A program made the translations under genes and the position numbers. The notes beneath the pieces are model-generated. The model searched no databases and was not told the DNA's origin. It worked only from the letters and a program-made list of their open reading frames with translations. From Lautropia sp. (GTDB taxonomy: Bacteria; Pseudomonadota; Gammaproteobacteria; Burkholderiales; Burkholderiaceae_E): a stretch of 64,000 bases of DNA. This document shows positions 34,505 through 43,443 of this stretch, piece after piece (position 1 is the first letter of the stretch; every line of letters starts with the position of its first letter). Where the stretch lies: positions 94,692 to 158,691 of the forward strand of contig JAUMZD010000002.1 of assembly GCA_030528325.1 (NCBI GenBank), in the 5' to 3' direction.

Positions 34505-35317
34505 ATGAAAGTCCGCGCACTCCGCCGTCACCTGCTCGCCAGCAGCCTTGCCCTGCTGGCCGGTACCACCATTTTCTCCCACACCCCTGTCGCCGCTGCC
34601 GACGACGCGCTTGAGCAGATCAGGCAGCGCGGTTCTCTTCGCATCGGCGTCGAAGGCACCTATCCCCCGTTCAATTTTCAGGACAAGGCCGGCAAGCTCG
34701 TCGGCTTCGAAGTGGATCTGGGCGAGGCCATTGCCAGGAAGCTTGGCGTGAAGGCCGACTTCCAGCCGACCAAATGGGATGGCCTGCTGGCCGCTCTCGA
34801 ATCGGGCCGCCTGGACGTCATCATCAATCAGGTGACGATCACCGAAGCGCGCCAGGGCAAGTACAACTTCAGCCAACCCTACACACTGTCCGGCATGCAG
34901 GCCGTCGTTCGCAAGGCGGATGCCGACCAGCTGCCAGGCCCTGACGCCCTGAAAGGCAAGAAGGTCGGCGTGGGCCTGGGCACCAACTATGAAGAATGGC
35001 TGCGCAAGAACGTGCCCCAGGCCGATGTCCGCGTCTATGAGGATGACCCGACCAAGAACCAGGATCTGGCCGTCGGCCGCCTGGATGCCGTACTGGTCGA
35101 CCGCCTCGCCGCACTCTATCAGGTGGCCCAGGGCAACGACCGCTTCGCGCTGGGCGGCCCGGCCTTTTCCCGCCAGACCTCCGGCATCCCAACCCGCAAG
35201 GCCGACACGGCACTGCTGGCCGAACTGAACAAGGCACTCGATGCACTGCGAGCCGACGGCACGCTGGCAGCCATCTCGACGAAATGGTTCGGCACCGACA
35301 TCACCGTCACCGACTGA
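34505..35317 (+). CDS. Amino-acid ABC transporter binding protein, cystine (FliY/TcyJ) type
   Basis: The 270-residue periplasmic solute-binding protein has a signal peptide (residues 1-32, cut near VAAADD). The family 3 signature GSLRIGVEGTYPPFNFQDKA and GFEVDLGEAIARKLG is clear. Similarity in KWDGLLAALESGRLDVIINQ and TKNQDLAVGRLDAVLVDRLA suggests cystine, though a related polar amino acid is possible. The permease gene follows after 158 bases; no ATPase gene accompanies them. Confidence 0.88.
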   Translation: MKVRALRRHLLASSLALLAGTTIFSHTPVAAADDALEQIRQRGSLRIGVEGTYPPFNFQDKAGKLVGFEVDLGEAIARKLGVKADFQPTKWDGLLAALESGRLDVIINQVTITEARQGKYNFSQPYTLSGMQAVVRKADADQLPGPDALKGKKVGVGLGTNYEEWLRKNVPQADVRVYEDDPTKNQDLAVGRLDAVLVDRLAALYQVAQGNDRFALGGPAFSRQTSGIPTRKADTALLAELNKALDALRADGTLAAISTKWFGTDITVTD

Positions 35318-35475
35318 TGCCCGACGGCGCGGCATGATGAAAGGCTTCCTGCGCCGCTGCCACTGCCGCCGGCAGCACTGGCGTATGATGATGCCATCCG
35401 GGCCAGACATCAGGGCGGGTCGCGAACCGATTCGTTCCCGGTCGCCAAGGCCCGCCGACCCGATGCCGCCCTGTC

Positions 35476-36138
35476 ATGTTCGAACAACTGCCCCTGATCA
35501 TCGAATCACTGCCCGCCCTGCTCGACGGCGCGATCTACACCGTTGCCCTGAGCCTGGGGGGCATGTTCTTCGGCCTGATACTCGGCTTTCTGCTGGCCCT
35601 GTCCAGACTGTACGGCCCCAAACCACTGCAGTGGCTGACCCGCTTCTATGTCTCCTTCTTCCGGGGCACGCCGTTGCTGGTTCAGCTCTTCATCATCTAT
35701 TACGGCCTGCCGCAGTTCGGGTTTGAACTGTCACCACTGCCTGCCGCGCTGATCGGCTTCGCTCTCAATACCGCAGCCTACACGGCAGAGATCCTGCGTG
35801 CCGCCATCGCCTCGATCGACCACGGCCAATGGGAAGCTGCCGCCAGCCTCGGCATGAGCCGCCGGCAAACCCTGATGCGCATCATCATGCCTCAGGCGGC
35901 GCGCACGGCCCTGCCGCCTCTGGGCAACAGCTTCATCTCACTGGTGAAGGACACCTCGCTCGCCGCCACCATCCAGGTGCCGGAGCTGTTCCGGCAGGCC
36001 CAGCTGATCACGGCCCGCACCTTCGAGATCTTTGCCATGTACCTGAGTGCCGCACTGCTCTACTGGGCGGTGGCGAGCCTGCTGAGCATCCTTCAGACAC
36101 GGCTCGAAAACCGGGTGAACCAGTCCTATCAGGATTGA
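35476..36138 (+). CDS. Amino-acid ABC transporter permease, cystine (TcyL/YecS) type
   Basis: The 220-residue inner-membrane permease of the HisMQ family has about five helices. The EAA loop that contacts the ATPase reads EAAASLGMSRRQTLMRIIMP. YVSFFRGTPLLVQLFIIYYG is the usual N-terminal motif. Together with the preceding binding protein it should import cystine or a related amino acid. An ATPase encoded elsewhere is needed; either it is unlinked or it was lost. Confidence 0.91.
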   Translation: MFEQLPLIIESLPALLDGAIYTVALSLGGMFFGLILGFLLALSRLYGPKPLQWLTRFYVSFFRGTPLLVQLFIIYYGLPQFGFELSPLPAALIGFALNTAAYTAEILRAAIASIDHGQWEAAASLGMSRRQTLMRIIMPQAARTALPPLGNSFISLVKDTSLAATIQVPELFRQAQLITARTFEIFAMYLSAALLYWAVASLLSILQTRLENRVNQSYQD

Positions 36139-36222
36139 CCTGACTGCTCTGCATCGGATGCGCCATCCGGCAAGCCCCATCGTCCGACCACAGGGCCGTG
36201 ATACACGGCAGGGGCAGCCGGA

Positions 36223-37098
36223 TCAGGAGGGCTCGCCCTTTCGCCACCAGCGGCGCGGCTTCAGTTCGCTCACCAGCACGCCCAGCACGATCAGCGCACC
36301 ACCCAGGATCGCCAGCCCCGGCAACCTTTCTCCGGCGATGCGGCCGACCACGCCGCCCCAGACCGGCTCACCGGCATAGATCACGGTAGCCCGCGTCGGC
36401 GATACCGATTGTTGCGCCCAGTTCATCGTGAGCTGGATCAGGATGCTGGTCGCCCCCATGCCCACCGCAGCAGCCAGCCAGATCCAGGAAAACGCCGGTA
36501 CCTGCTCGCCCGCCACCGGCATCAGCGCCCAGGCCAGCACCCCGGCCATGAACAGTTGCAGCACCGTCACCCGACGCACGTCGACCTTGCCCGCAAAATA
36601 CCCGATGAAAATCACTTCACCGGCAATGGCCACCGCGCCAAGCAACGTGGCGACCTCGCCCTCGCTCATGCTGATGCTGCCACCCTCGGGCCCTGCCACC
36701 AGCAACAGACCGGCAAAGGCCAGTGCCGTGCCCACCCAGTTCATCAACGGCGGCCGACGCTTGAAGACCGCCCACTGCAGCAACGGCACGAGCGGCACAT
36801 ACATCGCCGTGATGAACGCCGACTTGCTGCTGCTGATGGTCTGCAGACCATAGGTCTGCAAGCCGTATCCCACCAGGATGCTGACCCCGATCACCGTGCC
36901 CGCGTAGACATCCTGCCAGGTCATCCCGCGCATCGCGCGATGAAACACGAGCGCCCCGATCATGGCCGCCACCAGAAAGCGCAAACCGACGAAGAACAGT
37001 GGCCCGCTGACCTTCATGGCCGTGTGGACCACCAGAAAAGTGCCGCCCCACACCATCGTGATCAAGATGAGGGCCAGTTCCTGACGGCTGATTTTCAT
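36223..37098 (-). CDS. EamA-family (DMT) exporter
   Basis: The 291-residue protein has ten predicted helices in two EamA repeats: LALILITMVWGGTFLVVH opens the first, and ILIQLTMNWAQQSVSPTRA with ATVIYAGEPVWGGVVGRIAG falls in the second. Family members export amino acids or metabolites; the substrate is unknown. The ATG at 37098 is preferred over a TTG at 37131. It is divergent from an XRE-cupin regulator with palindromic operator-like sequence between, so its expression is probably controlled by that protein. Confidence 0.88.
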   Translation of the reverse strand: MKISRQELALILITMVWGGTFLVVHTAMKVSGPLFFVGLRFLVAAMIGALVFHRAMRGMTWQDVYAGTVIGVSILVGYGLQTYGLQTISSSKSAFITAMYVPLVPLLQWAVFKRRPPLMNWVGTALAFAGLLLVAGPEGGSISMSEGEVATLLGAVAIAGEVIFIGYFAGKVDVRRVTVLQLFMAGVLAWALMPVAGEQVPAFSWIWLAAAVGMGATSILIQLTMNWAQQSVSPTRATVIYAGEPVWGGVVGRIAGERLPGLAILGGALIVLGVLVSELKPRRWWRKGEPS

Positions 37099-37125
37099 GG
37101 TGCCAAAAGTGTGAGAAGATCGAAT

Positions 37126-37165
37126 GCGCAATATAGTGCGCTCATGATATGGGAAATATACTGCA
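37126..37165. promoter_or_regulatory. Operator-like palindrome and direct repeat between exporter and regulator
   Basis: GCGCAATATAGTGCGC (37126-37141) is a nearly perfect 16 bp palindrome. The core AATATA-N-TGC recurs 25 bases later (37155-37164), inside the first codons of the regulator gene. Two spaced similar sites in the 50-base divergent region fit autoregulation and control of the exporter. If the second site is functional, the true regulator start could be further downstream. Confidence 0.5.
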
Positions 37166-37724
37166 CAGTCCAGAACCCTCCCCTGCTGGCGGCGTGCTGG
37201 CCCATGTGTCGACCAACCTGCGCCGACTGCGCCAGAAGGCCGGCATCAGTCAGGCCTCGCTGGCCGAAGCAGCCGGCCTGAGCCGCCGGATGATCGTGCA
37301 GCTCGAAGGCGGCGACACCAACATCAGTCTGGCCAGCCTCGACCGCCTGGCTCACGCGCTGGGCGTGAGTTTCGTCGATCTGGTCAGCGACCCGGATGCC
37401 CGCCAGCCCAGCCAGCCCACCGTGGCCTGGCGTGGCCGCCAGCCTGGCAGTGAAGCCATCCTGCTGGGGAGCGCGCCGGCCCGCCAGATGGCTGAGCTCT
37501 GGTCATGGCAGCTGGGTATGGGCGAGCACTATGTCGGTGAGCCCGATCCACCCGGCTACCATGAAATGCTGCTCGTGACCAAAGGGCGCCTGGCCATCGA
37601 ATTTGCCGATGAGACGCTCGCACTGGGCGCCGGCCAGCATGCCGTTTACGCCAGCTCGCGTGCCTACGTCTACCGAAACCTGTCCCGTGGCATCACGCAG
37701 TTCGTAAGAACGGTCGTCTGCTGA
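37149..37724 (+). CDS. XRE-family regulator with C-terminal cupin domain
   Basis: Residues 20-75 of 191 form an XRE helix-turn-helix (LRRLRQKAGISQASLAEAAG, LSRRMIVQLEGGDTNISLAS). Residues 95-190 form a small cupin (GYHEMLLVTKGRLAIEF). Such proteins often sense a metabolite or metal through the cupin and control a neighbouring transporter. The gene is divergent from the EamA exporter. The start at 37149 has no clear ribosome site, and a GTG at about 37194 is an alternative. Confidence 0.86.
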   Translation: MGNILHSPEPSPAGGVLAHVSTNLRRLRQKAGISQASLAEAAGLSRRMIVQLEGGDTNISLASLDRLAHALGVSFVDLVSDPDARQPSQPTVAWRGRQPGSEAILLGSAPARQMAELWSWQLGMGEHYVGEPDPPGYHEMLLVTKGRLAIEFADETLALGAGQHAVYASSRAYVYRNLSRGITQFVRTVVC

Positions 37725-37732
37725 CACGTGTC

Positions 37733-37836
37733 CGACATACGCTGAACAAGTCCCGTGAGGCGACGCGCCCCGACACGGAATGCAGGACAAGGCGACATTT
37801 GTCTTCAATAGAACGTGTATGCACTTATTCGTCCCC
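37733..37836 (+). repeat. Family C block followed by a family B motif
   Basis: The C block (37733-37775) contains AAGTCCCGTGAGGCGACGC and is matched over 30 exact bases, inverted, at 45318-45355. The B motif follows at 37806-37836 as GTGTATGCACTTATTCGTCC, one base shorter than other copies. The two lie between the XRE-cupin gene and the polyol dehydrogenase gene. After them is an AT-rich stretch with a TATAAT at 37863 but no matching -35. Confidence 0.75.
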
Positions 37837-37999
37837 AAAACAGGCCGTTGGGGTACACTAAATATAATTTAACAAAAGTCATCGGATGTTATTTTTGGGC
37901 CTACCTCCCAAGCGCCTGATAACGGGGGCTCGTGCCGGGCACACACGAGCAGCCCCCGGATGACCCAGCGCTGCGCCGTTGCCACAAAGGACACGCGAC

Positions 38000-39469
38000 A
38001 TGAACATTCCGCTCGCCGACCCCGGCACCGCTTTTGGCCGGATTCTTCACCTGGGTGCAGGTGCCTTTCACCGGGCTCATCAGGCGGTCTATCTGCATCG
38101 CCTGAAGAAGCAGGGCGACCGGGGATGGCTGCTCGCCAGCACCAATATCCGGCCCGATGCCAACGAACTGCTCAGCGCGCTGGCGAAACAGCAGGGAAGC
38201 TACACCCTGGAGACCGTCGAGCCGAACGGACGCACCACCTATGAATGGATCACGGCCATCGACCAGGTGATTCCATGGGAAGCCGATCTGGCCACGGCCA
38301 CGGCGCTGGCCACAGACCCGCTCACACGGATCATATCCTTCACCGTGACGGAGGCCGGCTACTACTTCGCGGCAGATGGCGGACTCGACACCCGCTTCGA
38401 AGAACTTGCAGCCGACCTGGCGCGCCTGAGACGCGGAGAACCGGGCCAGACGCTCTACGGCGCCCTGATCGGCATGCTGCGTGCGCGGATGCAGGCCGGC
38501 AGTGGCCCCATCACCCTGCAAAGCTGCGACAGCCTCCGGTACAACGGCGACCGCACGCGTGAGGGGCTCTACGATTTTGCCCGCCGCTGTGGTGCAGACG
38601 ACGTGCTGGCGTGGCTCGACACCCACGTCAGCTTTCCCAATGCCATCGTCGACCGGATCACGCCCCAACCCCCGGCCGCACTGAAGCATCGCGTCCTGCT
38701 GGCCACCGGACGCCGGGATCTGGTCCCCGTGACGGCAGAAAACTATCTGCAATGGGTCATCGAAGATCAATTCATCGCAGGGCGCCCGCCGTGGGAAGAT
38801 GCCGGCGTCAACATGGTGACATCGATCGACGCCTATGAAGAGGCAAAAGACCGGCTTCTCAACGCCACCCACTGTGGCATCGCCTGGGCAGGTACACTCC
38901 GGGGACATACCTACGTCCACGAAAGCGTCCACGATCCGGTCATCCGGCAACTGGCACTCGACTACATCACCGTCGACGCCATTCCCTGTCTGGGCTTTCC
39001 GGGCAACCCGGTCAATCTGACAGCCTATCGCGACATGGTGCTGAACCGCTTTGGCAACGTCTCCCTTTACGACACGAACCAGCGTGTGGCGGCCAATGCC
39101 TTCTCGAAAATCCCCAGCTGCATCGCCCCCACCATCCGCGACCGTCTCGCTTGCCGGGAATCGATCGACGCCGTGGCGATGCTGCCGGCACTCTTTCTCG
39201 TCTTTCTGATGCGATGGCACCACGGCAAGCTGCCTTATCAGTATCGCGACCAGAACATGAACCCTGCCGTGGGCCACGACATCGCCAGTGCTGCCGATCC
39301 GGTCAGCGCATTCTGTGCCAATCCTGTCCTGTGGGGCGATCTGGCAGGCAATGCCAGGCTTGTGAAGGCCGTCCGTGAGGCCGTCGCCAGAGTCGAACAT
39401 GACATTGCCAGCCGACCCCTCGGGGCCGACGGCATGATGAGGGCACCGGCAACCTGCATGGCCCTCTGA
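38000..39469 (+). CDS. dalD: Mannitol dehydrogenase family protein, probably D-arabinitol 4-dehydrogenase
   Basis: The 489-residue NAD-dependent long-chain polyol dehydrogenase has the nucleotide-binding ILHLGAGAFHRAHQA near the start, family signature SFPNAIVDRITPQ, and the catalytic Lys-Asn-His cluster KDRLLNATHCG. The sequence resembles DalD more than mannitol 2-dehydrogenase, but D-arabinitol as substrate is inferred. AAAGGA precedes the ATG. The gene stands alone; no kinase or polyol transporter is next to it. Confidence 0.84.
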   Translation: MNIPLADPGTAFGRILHLGAGAFHRAHQAVYLHRLKKQGDRGWLLASTNIRPDANELLSALAKQQGSYTLETVEPNGRTTYEWITAIDQVIPWEADLATATALATDPLTRIISFTVTEAGYYFAADGGLDTRFEELAADLARLRRGEPGQTLYGALIGMLRARMQAGSGPITLQSCDSLRYNGDRTREGLYDFARRCGADDVLAWLDTHVSFPNAIVDRITPQPPAALKHRVLLATGRRDLVPVTAENYLQWVIEDQFIAGRPPWEDAGVNMVTSIDAYEEAKDRLLNATHCGIAWAGTLRGHTYVHESVHDPVIRQLALDYITVDAIPCLGFPGNPVNLTAYRDMVLNRFGNVSLYDTNQRVAANAFSKIPSCIAPTIRDRLACRESIDAVAMLPALFLVFLMRWHHGKLPYQYRDQNMNPAVGHDIASAADPVSAFCANPVLWGDLAGNARLVKAVREAVARVEHDIASRPLGADGMMRAPATCMAL

Positions 39470-39504
39470 AGCCTGCCGCTACCAGGAACGCTTCAAGGCA
39501 CAAT

Positions 39505-39537
39505 AGAGCGTGTTATGCACTTATTCGTCCCCGCGAA
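39505..39537 (+). repeat. Family B motif upstream of pdxH
   Basis: GTGTTATGCACTTATTCG with CCCCGCGAA after it matches the copy at 45358-45390 over 33 bases. It ends 11 bases before the pdxH ATG, so the GAAAGG that serves as the pdxH ribosome site is partly provided by the repeat. It may also influence pdxH transcription. Confidence 0.8.
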
Positions 39538-39548
39538 AGGCACCCACC

Positions 39549-40190
39549 ATGAACAGACTGGATCTGCACGACATCCGCCAGGACTACAGCAAGCAGGCAC
39601 TGTCGGAAACCGATTGTGCCGACGACCCGCTGACTCAGTTCCGCCAATGGCTCGATGCCGCCATGCATGCCCAGGTTCATGAGCCGACTGCCATGAACGT
39701 CGCCACGGTCGACGAGCATGGCCACCCCAATGCCCGCATCGTCCTGCTGAAGGAGGTCAACGATAGGGGCTTCGTCTTTTTCACCAACTACCAGAGCCGC
39801 AAGGGCCGCGCCATCGCCCGTCACCCGCATGTGGCCCTCACCTTCTTCTGGCCCGAGCTGGAACGGCAGGTGCGCATCGAAGGGCACATCGAGAAGCTCC
39901 CCGAAGCCGAATCCGATGCCTACTTCGAGACACGTCCCTACACCAGCCGCCTGGGCGCCTGGGCCAGCCACCAGAGCGAGGTTCTGTCCAGCAAGGCAGA
40001 CCTGATGGCCCGTGCCGCCCTCGTCGGCGCCCGCCACCCGCTGCACGTCCCCCGTCCTCCCCACTGGGGCGGCTATCTCGTCACCCCGCGCCTCGTCGAA
40101 TTCTGGCAGGGCCGACCCAGCCGTCTGCATGACCGAATCCAATACCGGCTTGACGGCGGGCAATGGAGCCGGGAGCGGCTCTCGCCCTGA
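39549..40190 (+). CDS. pdxH: Pyridoxamine/pyridoxine 5'-phosphate oxidase
   Basis: The 213-residue FMN enzyme makes pyridoxal 5'-phosphate. It has [40 protein letters not shown] and the C-terminal dimer segment [19 protein letters not shown] with the substrate-binding Arg/Ser end LHDRIQYR. Length equals the usual family size from the ATG at 39549. It is a single gene, with a family B repeat immediately upstream. Confidence 0.95.
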   Translation: MNRLDLHDIRQDYSKQALSETDCADDPLTQFRQWLDAAMHAQVHEPTAMNVATVDEHGHPNARIVLLKEVNDRGFVFFTNYQSRKGRAIARHPHVALTFFWPELERQVRIEGHIEKLPEAESDAYFETRPYTSRLGAWASHQSEVLSSKADLMARAALVGARHPLHVPRPPHWGGYLVTPRLVEFWQGRPSRLHDRIQYRLDGGQWSRERLSP

Positions 40191-40242
40191 CGACGGCGGC
40201 ACGCAGCCACCGGCATCGCGCCCCCATCAAGCCTCAAGGTGA

Positions 40243-40385
40243 AGGATGACTGGCACAATGCCTGCATGTGCAACCGTCACCTTTCCCCCGATCAGGAGGC
40301 CATCTGGTCTAAGCTGCCTCTCCAGATTCGTCATCGGATTCGCGCCATGTCGGGCTCATACTGGGGCATGGCACCCTCAACCTGC
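40243..40385 (+). pseudogene. Remnant of a second SRAP (YedK-like) gene
   Basis: Bases from about 40245 to 40295 nearly repeat the 5' end and upstream region of the intact SRAP gene at 44437: both read GACTGGCACAATG, then ATGTGCAACCG and CTTTCCCCCGATCA. The peptide begins MCNRHLSPDQEAIW, keeping the essential Cys2, then diverges; SYWGMAP later on resembles the WGLIP motif. It ends at a family A element. This is a truncated paralogue or a partial duplication. Confidence 0.65.
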
Positions 40386-40386
40386 C

Positions 40387-40555
40387 CTAGGAGCTTGGGC
40401 GGTAGGAATCGCGACGGCGAAAATCGGCCCCGCCGAGCACAGTTTGTGCCCGATTCGCCGCCCCATAGCGGGTGCTATGGGGCAAGAAGCGGGTGCAAAA
40501 TGAGCCGGCGCGGCCGGTTTGCAGCCCGCGACTTTCCTGCCGCCCAAGCTCCTAG
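40387..40555 (+). repeat. Family A dispersed element, full-length with perfect ends
   Basis: This 169 bp copy is flanked by CTAGGAGCTTGGGCGG and the exact complement CCGCCCAAGCTCCTAG. The interior repeats the stems of the copy at 24165: GGCGAAAATCGG with CCCGATTCGCC, CCCCATAGC with GCTATGGGG, and GCCGGCGCGGCCGG. It lies directly upstream of the ATPase of the AAA-DUF4276 pair. Confidence 0.9.
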
Positions 40556-40619
40556 CTTCATGAGCGATAATGATTCCGAACGACCTGCCTCCCGGCCCAG
40601 CCCCCCTGAAGACAGTCCC

Positions 40620-41723
40620 ATGATCAAGCCTGTCTACGACAACACCCATCTCACCCGGCTGAAACTGCAGGGCTACAAATCGATTGCCGACACCGAACTG
40701 GGATTTGGCGCACTCAACGTCCTGATCGGTTCCAATGGTGCAGGCAAGTCGAACCTCATCAGCTTTTTCCGGTTCATCAACGACATCCTGAACCAGCAGC
40801 TTCAGAGAAGCATCGGCCTCGCAGGTGGCCCGGACGCCGTCCTGCATTTTGGCCGGAAAAGAACCGAAGCCCTGTCTGCCGAACTGTTTTTTGGCAACAA
40901 TGGCTACAAGTTCAGCCTGATCCCCACCGATGACAACCGGATGATCTTCGCACGGGAGTGCCTGTGGTGGAACCTGGGATCAGGAGACTTCCATCCCCAA
41001 TCCGGCCACTTCGAGACGGCCTTTCAGGAGAAGGGGAGTTACACCAAGGTGTGGGACTTCGTCGTTCCGGCCATGCGAAGCTGGCGCCTCTACCACTTCC
41101 ATGACACCAGCAGAAGTGCCAGCGTCAAGCAGATTCACAACCTTCACGACAACGAATATCTTCGTGAAGACGCCAGAAACCTGGCCGCCTTCCTGCTTCG
41201 ACTGAAACAGCAGCACGCCGAGCACTACCAGCGCATCGTCCGTACCATCCGGCTGATCGCGCCTTTCTTCGGTGACTTCATCCTGCGTCCCACCATCAAC
41301 AACCCGGACAAGATTCAGCTGGAATGGCATGAAAAGGATCAGGATGAACCATTCAATGCCAGTGCACTCTCGGATGGCACGTTGCGCTTCATCTGTCTGG
41401 CCACGGTGCTGCTGCAACCCGAGCCATTCATGCCGACCACGATGCTGATCGACGAACCTGAGCTGGGCCTGCACCCCTTTGCCATCACGGTGCTGGCCGG
41501 ATTGATGAAGTCTGCTGCCAACCGGCATCAACTCATCATCTCCACCCAATCCGTCGAGCTGGTGAACGAATTCGAGATCGATGATCTGATCATCGTCGAC
41601 AAGCACGAAGGCAGTTCGACCTTCAGCCGTCCCGATGCTCAAGCCTACATCGAATGGCTGAATGACTACACCCTGGGCGAGCTGTGGAAGAAAAACCTTC
41701 TGGGCGGGAGGCCCGGCCGATGA
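40620..41723 (+). CDS. AAA (AAA_15/AAA_21, OLD-like) ATPase of a two-gene defence-like module
   Basis: The 367-residue SMC/ABC-type ATPase has Walker A IGSNGAGKSNLISFF near residue 35, ABC signature-like ALSDGTLRF, Walker B TMLIDEPELGLHP and a switch His/Gln region IISTQSVEL. These ATPases pair with nucleases in OLD, PARIS and related systems. The ATG at 40620 is taken; one at 40560 would follow the repeat directly and has no ribosome site. The gene overlaps the DUF4276 gene by ATGA. GC content is lower than in neighbouring metabolic genes, suggesting acquisition. Confidence 0.87.
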   Translation: MIKPVYDNTHLTRLKLQGYKSIADTELGFGALNVLIGSNGAGKSNLISFFRFINDILNQQLQRSIGLAGGPDAVLHFGRKRTEALSAELFFGNNGYKFSLIPTDDNRMIFARECLWWNLGSGDFHPQSGHFETAFQEKGSYTKVWDFVVPAMRSWRLYHFHDTSRSASVKQIHNLHDNEYLREDARNLAAFLLRLKQQHAEHYQRIVRTIRLIAPFFGDFILRPTINNPDKIQLEWHEKDQDEPFNASALSDGTLRFICLATVLLQPEPFMPTTMLIDEPELGLHPFAITVLAGLMKSAANRHQLIISTQSVELVNEFEIDDLIIVDKHEGSSTFSRPDAQAYIEWLNDYTLGELWKKNLLGGRPGR

Positions 41724-42388
41724 TCCGTATCCACTTGCTGGTGGAAGGACAGACGGAAGAAGCCTTCGTCAAGGAGCTTCTGGTTCCCCACTATGCATCT
41801 CAGAACATCTTTCTTGAAGCCATCATCGTACGAACCAGCCAGGGCCACAAGGGAGGCGTCGTCCGTTACGCCAAGATCAGGCCGCAGATCCTTCGGCTAT
41901 GCAAGCAGGATCGGCATGCCTACGTCAGCACCTTGTTCGACCTCTACGCCTTGCCACCAGACTTCCCCGGCAAAAGCGATGACGCCTACAAGCAGCAAAA
42001 GAGCGGCGCCCAGAAAGCACGATTTCTGGAACAGGCACTGGCCGAAGACATCGACCAGCCGCGTTTCCTGCCGAACCTACTGGTACACGAGTTCGAGGCC
42101 CTGCTGTTTACCGACCTGAATGCCTTCAAACTCTGGACGAATGACGACACTCAAATTGACTCATTGATTCAGAACACAGGCGGACAGGCCCCGGAAGACA
42201 TCAATGACGGCCCAGACACAGCACCCTCAAAACGAATACTCCATGTCATGCCTGCCTATCAGAAAGCCCTTCATGGCCCCCTGGTCGCCATCGATATCGG
42301 CCTGGACAGAATCCGGCAGGCGTGCCCACACTTCGATGCCTGGTTGAAGCGAATCGAGCAGATACCGGCAAGAACAACCCTCCGGTGA
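41720..42388 (+). CDS. DUF4276 protein, likely TOPRIM-like partner of the AAA ATPase
   Basis: The 222-residue protein begins MIRIHLLVEGQTEEAFVKEL; the LVEGxTEE start and the later STLFDLYALP and LVHEFEALLF are the DUF4276 motifs and resemble the acidic residues of TOPRIM folds (Glu, then Asp-x-Asp). Four-base overlap with the upstream ATPase gene shows coupling. The pairing parallels AriA-AriB of PARIS, where a TOPRIM nuclease is released by an ATPase; antiphage activity here is an inference. Confidence 0.85.
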   Translation: MIRIHLLVEGQTEEAFVKELLVPHYASQNIFLEAIIVRTSQGHKGGVVRYAKIRPQILRLCKQDRHAYVSTLFDLYALPPDFPGKSDDAYKQQKSGAQKARFLEQALAEDIDQPRFLPNLLVHEFEALLFTDLNAFKLWTNDDTQIDSLIQNTGGQAPEDINDGPDTAPSKRILHVMPAYQKALHGPLVAIDIGLDRIRQACPHFDAWLKRIEQIPARTTLR

Positions 42389-42411
42389 GAGGAACCTTCA
42401 CCCTCACCCCG

Positions 42412-43350
42412 TCATCCGCGCCGGTCGGCCCGCAGGCAGTGGCCACGCGCAATGAGGCTTTCAAAGGCCACCACCAGCGCATCGATCAGCATCCGAACCA
42501 CCCGGCGCATGCCCTGCCGGCTGGCATAGGCCAGCTGAATCCGGCCCGGCACCGGCATCCAGTCAGGCAGCAGCTGCTGCAATGCCCCTGTCGACAGCGC
42601 GTCGTGCACCATCAGTCTGGGCAGACTGGCACAACCGACCCCGGCCAGCGCGGCACACCGCAAGGCCGTCATGTCATCCACCACGAGGCGCGGTGCCAAC
42701 GCCACCTCCACCTGCGCGCCCGCCGGGTCATGCAATCGCCAGAGCGTCGCCTCGGGTGAATTCCCCAGCCCCAACACCGGCAGCCCGGACAGCGCCTGCG
42801 GCGCCGTCGGCAGCCCGAAGCGCTCGATCAGCCCCGGCGCAGCCACCAGCACATGCGGGCTGAGCGCCAGCGTGCGAACGATCTCATCCTGCTGCCGCGC
42901 CTGATCGCCCGCTCGCACCCGCAAGGCCAGATCCACCCCGTCCTGCCACACATCCACATTGCGATTGGTGGCCTGCACCTCCAGCCGGACATGTGGCCAG
43001 ACCGCCAGAAACCCGGCCAGCATGTCGGCCACCGCATATTGCAGCAGCGCTGGCGGACAGGACAGACGCACCGTACCACGTGGTGACTGCGCCTGCTCAC
43101 TGGCGATCAGACGTGCCGCTTCGGCCTCCGCCAACATGGCCCGGGCATGCTGCAAGGTGCGCTGCCCAATCTCGGTGATGGCAAATCGGCGCGTGCTTCG
43201 CTGAATCAGCCGGACACCAAGCTGTCGTTCCAGATCGGCAACGCGACGACTGAGCCGGGATTTGGGAATGCCGCTGACCCGCTCGGCCGCCGCAAATCCG
43301 CCATGTTCGGCCACCAGGGCGAAATAGGCCAGATCATTGAGATCTTCCAT
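42412..43350 (-). CDS. LysR-family regulator divergent from pirin
   Basis: The 312-residue protein starts MEDLNDLAYFALVAEHGGFA and has a typical N-terminal helix-turn-helix (AERVSGIPKSRLSRRVADLE) followed by an effector domain. It belongs to the CrgA/YafC-like LysR group. AGGAGG stands before the ATG at 43350; an ATG further up at 43443 is less likely. It is divergent from a pirin gene, a pairing seen in many proteobacteria, so it probably controls pirin. Confidence 0.92.
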   Translation of the reverse strand: MEDLNDLAYFALVAEHGGFAAAERVSGIPKSRLSRRVADLERQLGVRLIQRSTRRFAITEIGQRTLQHARAMLAEAEAARLIASEQAQSPRGTVRLSCPPALLQYAVADMLAGFLAVWPHVRLEVQATNRNVDVWQDGVDLALRVRAGDQARQQDEIVRTLALSPHVLVAAPGLIERFGLPTAPQALSGLPVLGLGNSPEATLWRLHDPAGAQVEVALAPRLVVDDMTALRCAALAGVGCASLPRLMVHDALSTGALQQLLPDWMPVPGRIQLAYASRQGMRRVVRMLIDALVVAFESLIARGHCLRADRRG

Positions 43351-43443
43351 GGCTGCCTCCTGAGCGCGCCGGATGCTGAACGATGAACGGCCGCGCGACG
43401 ATGATCGTTCCATCAACAGGATGCTGCGGGCCATTTCAGGCAT

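Noticed and set aside
37901..39400. A minus-strand open frame of 499 codons opposite the polyol dehydrogenase gene
   Set aside because: Antisense shadow; the plus-strand protein has all the catalytic residues of its family.
40239..40619. An N-terminal extension of the AAA ATPase
   Set aside because: The extra residues come from the SRAP remnant and a family A repeat. The same repeat-coded peptide (GGRNRDGENRP) appears at several other loci, so it is not protein sequence.
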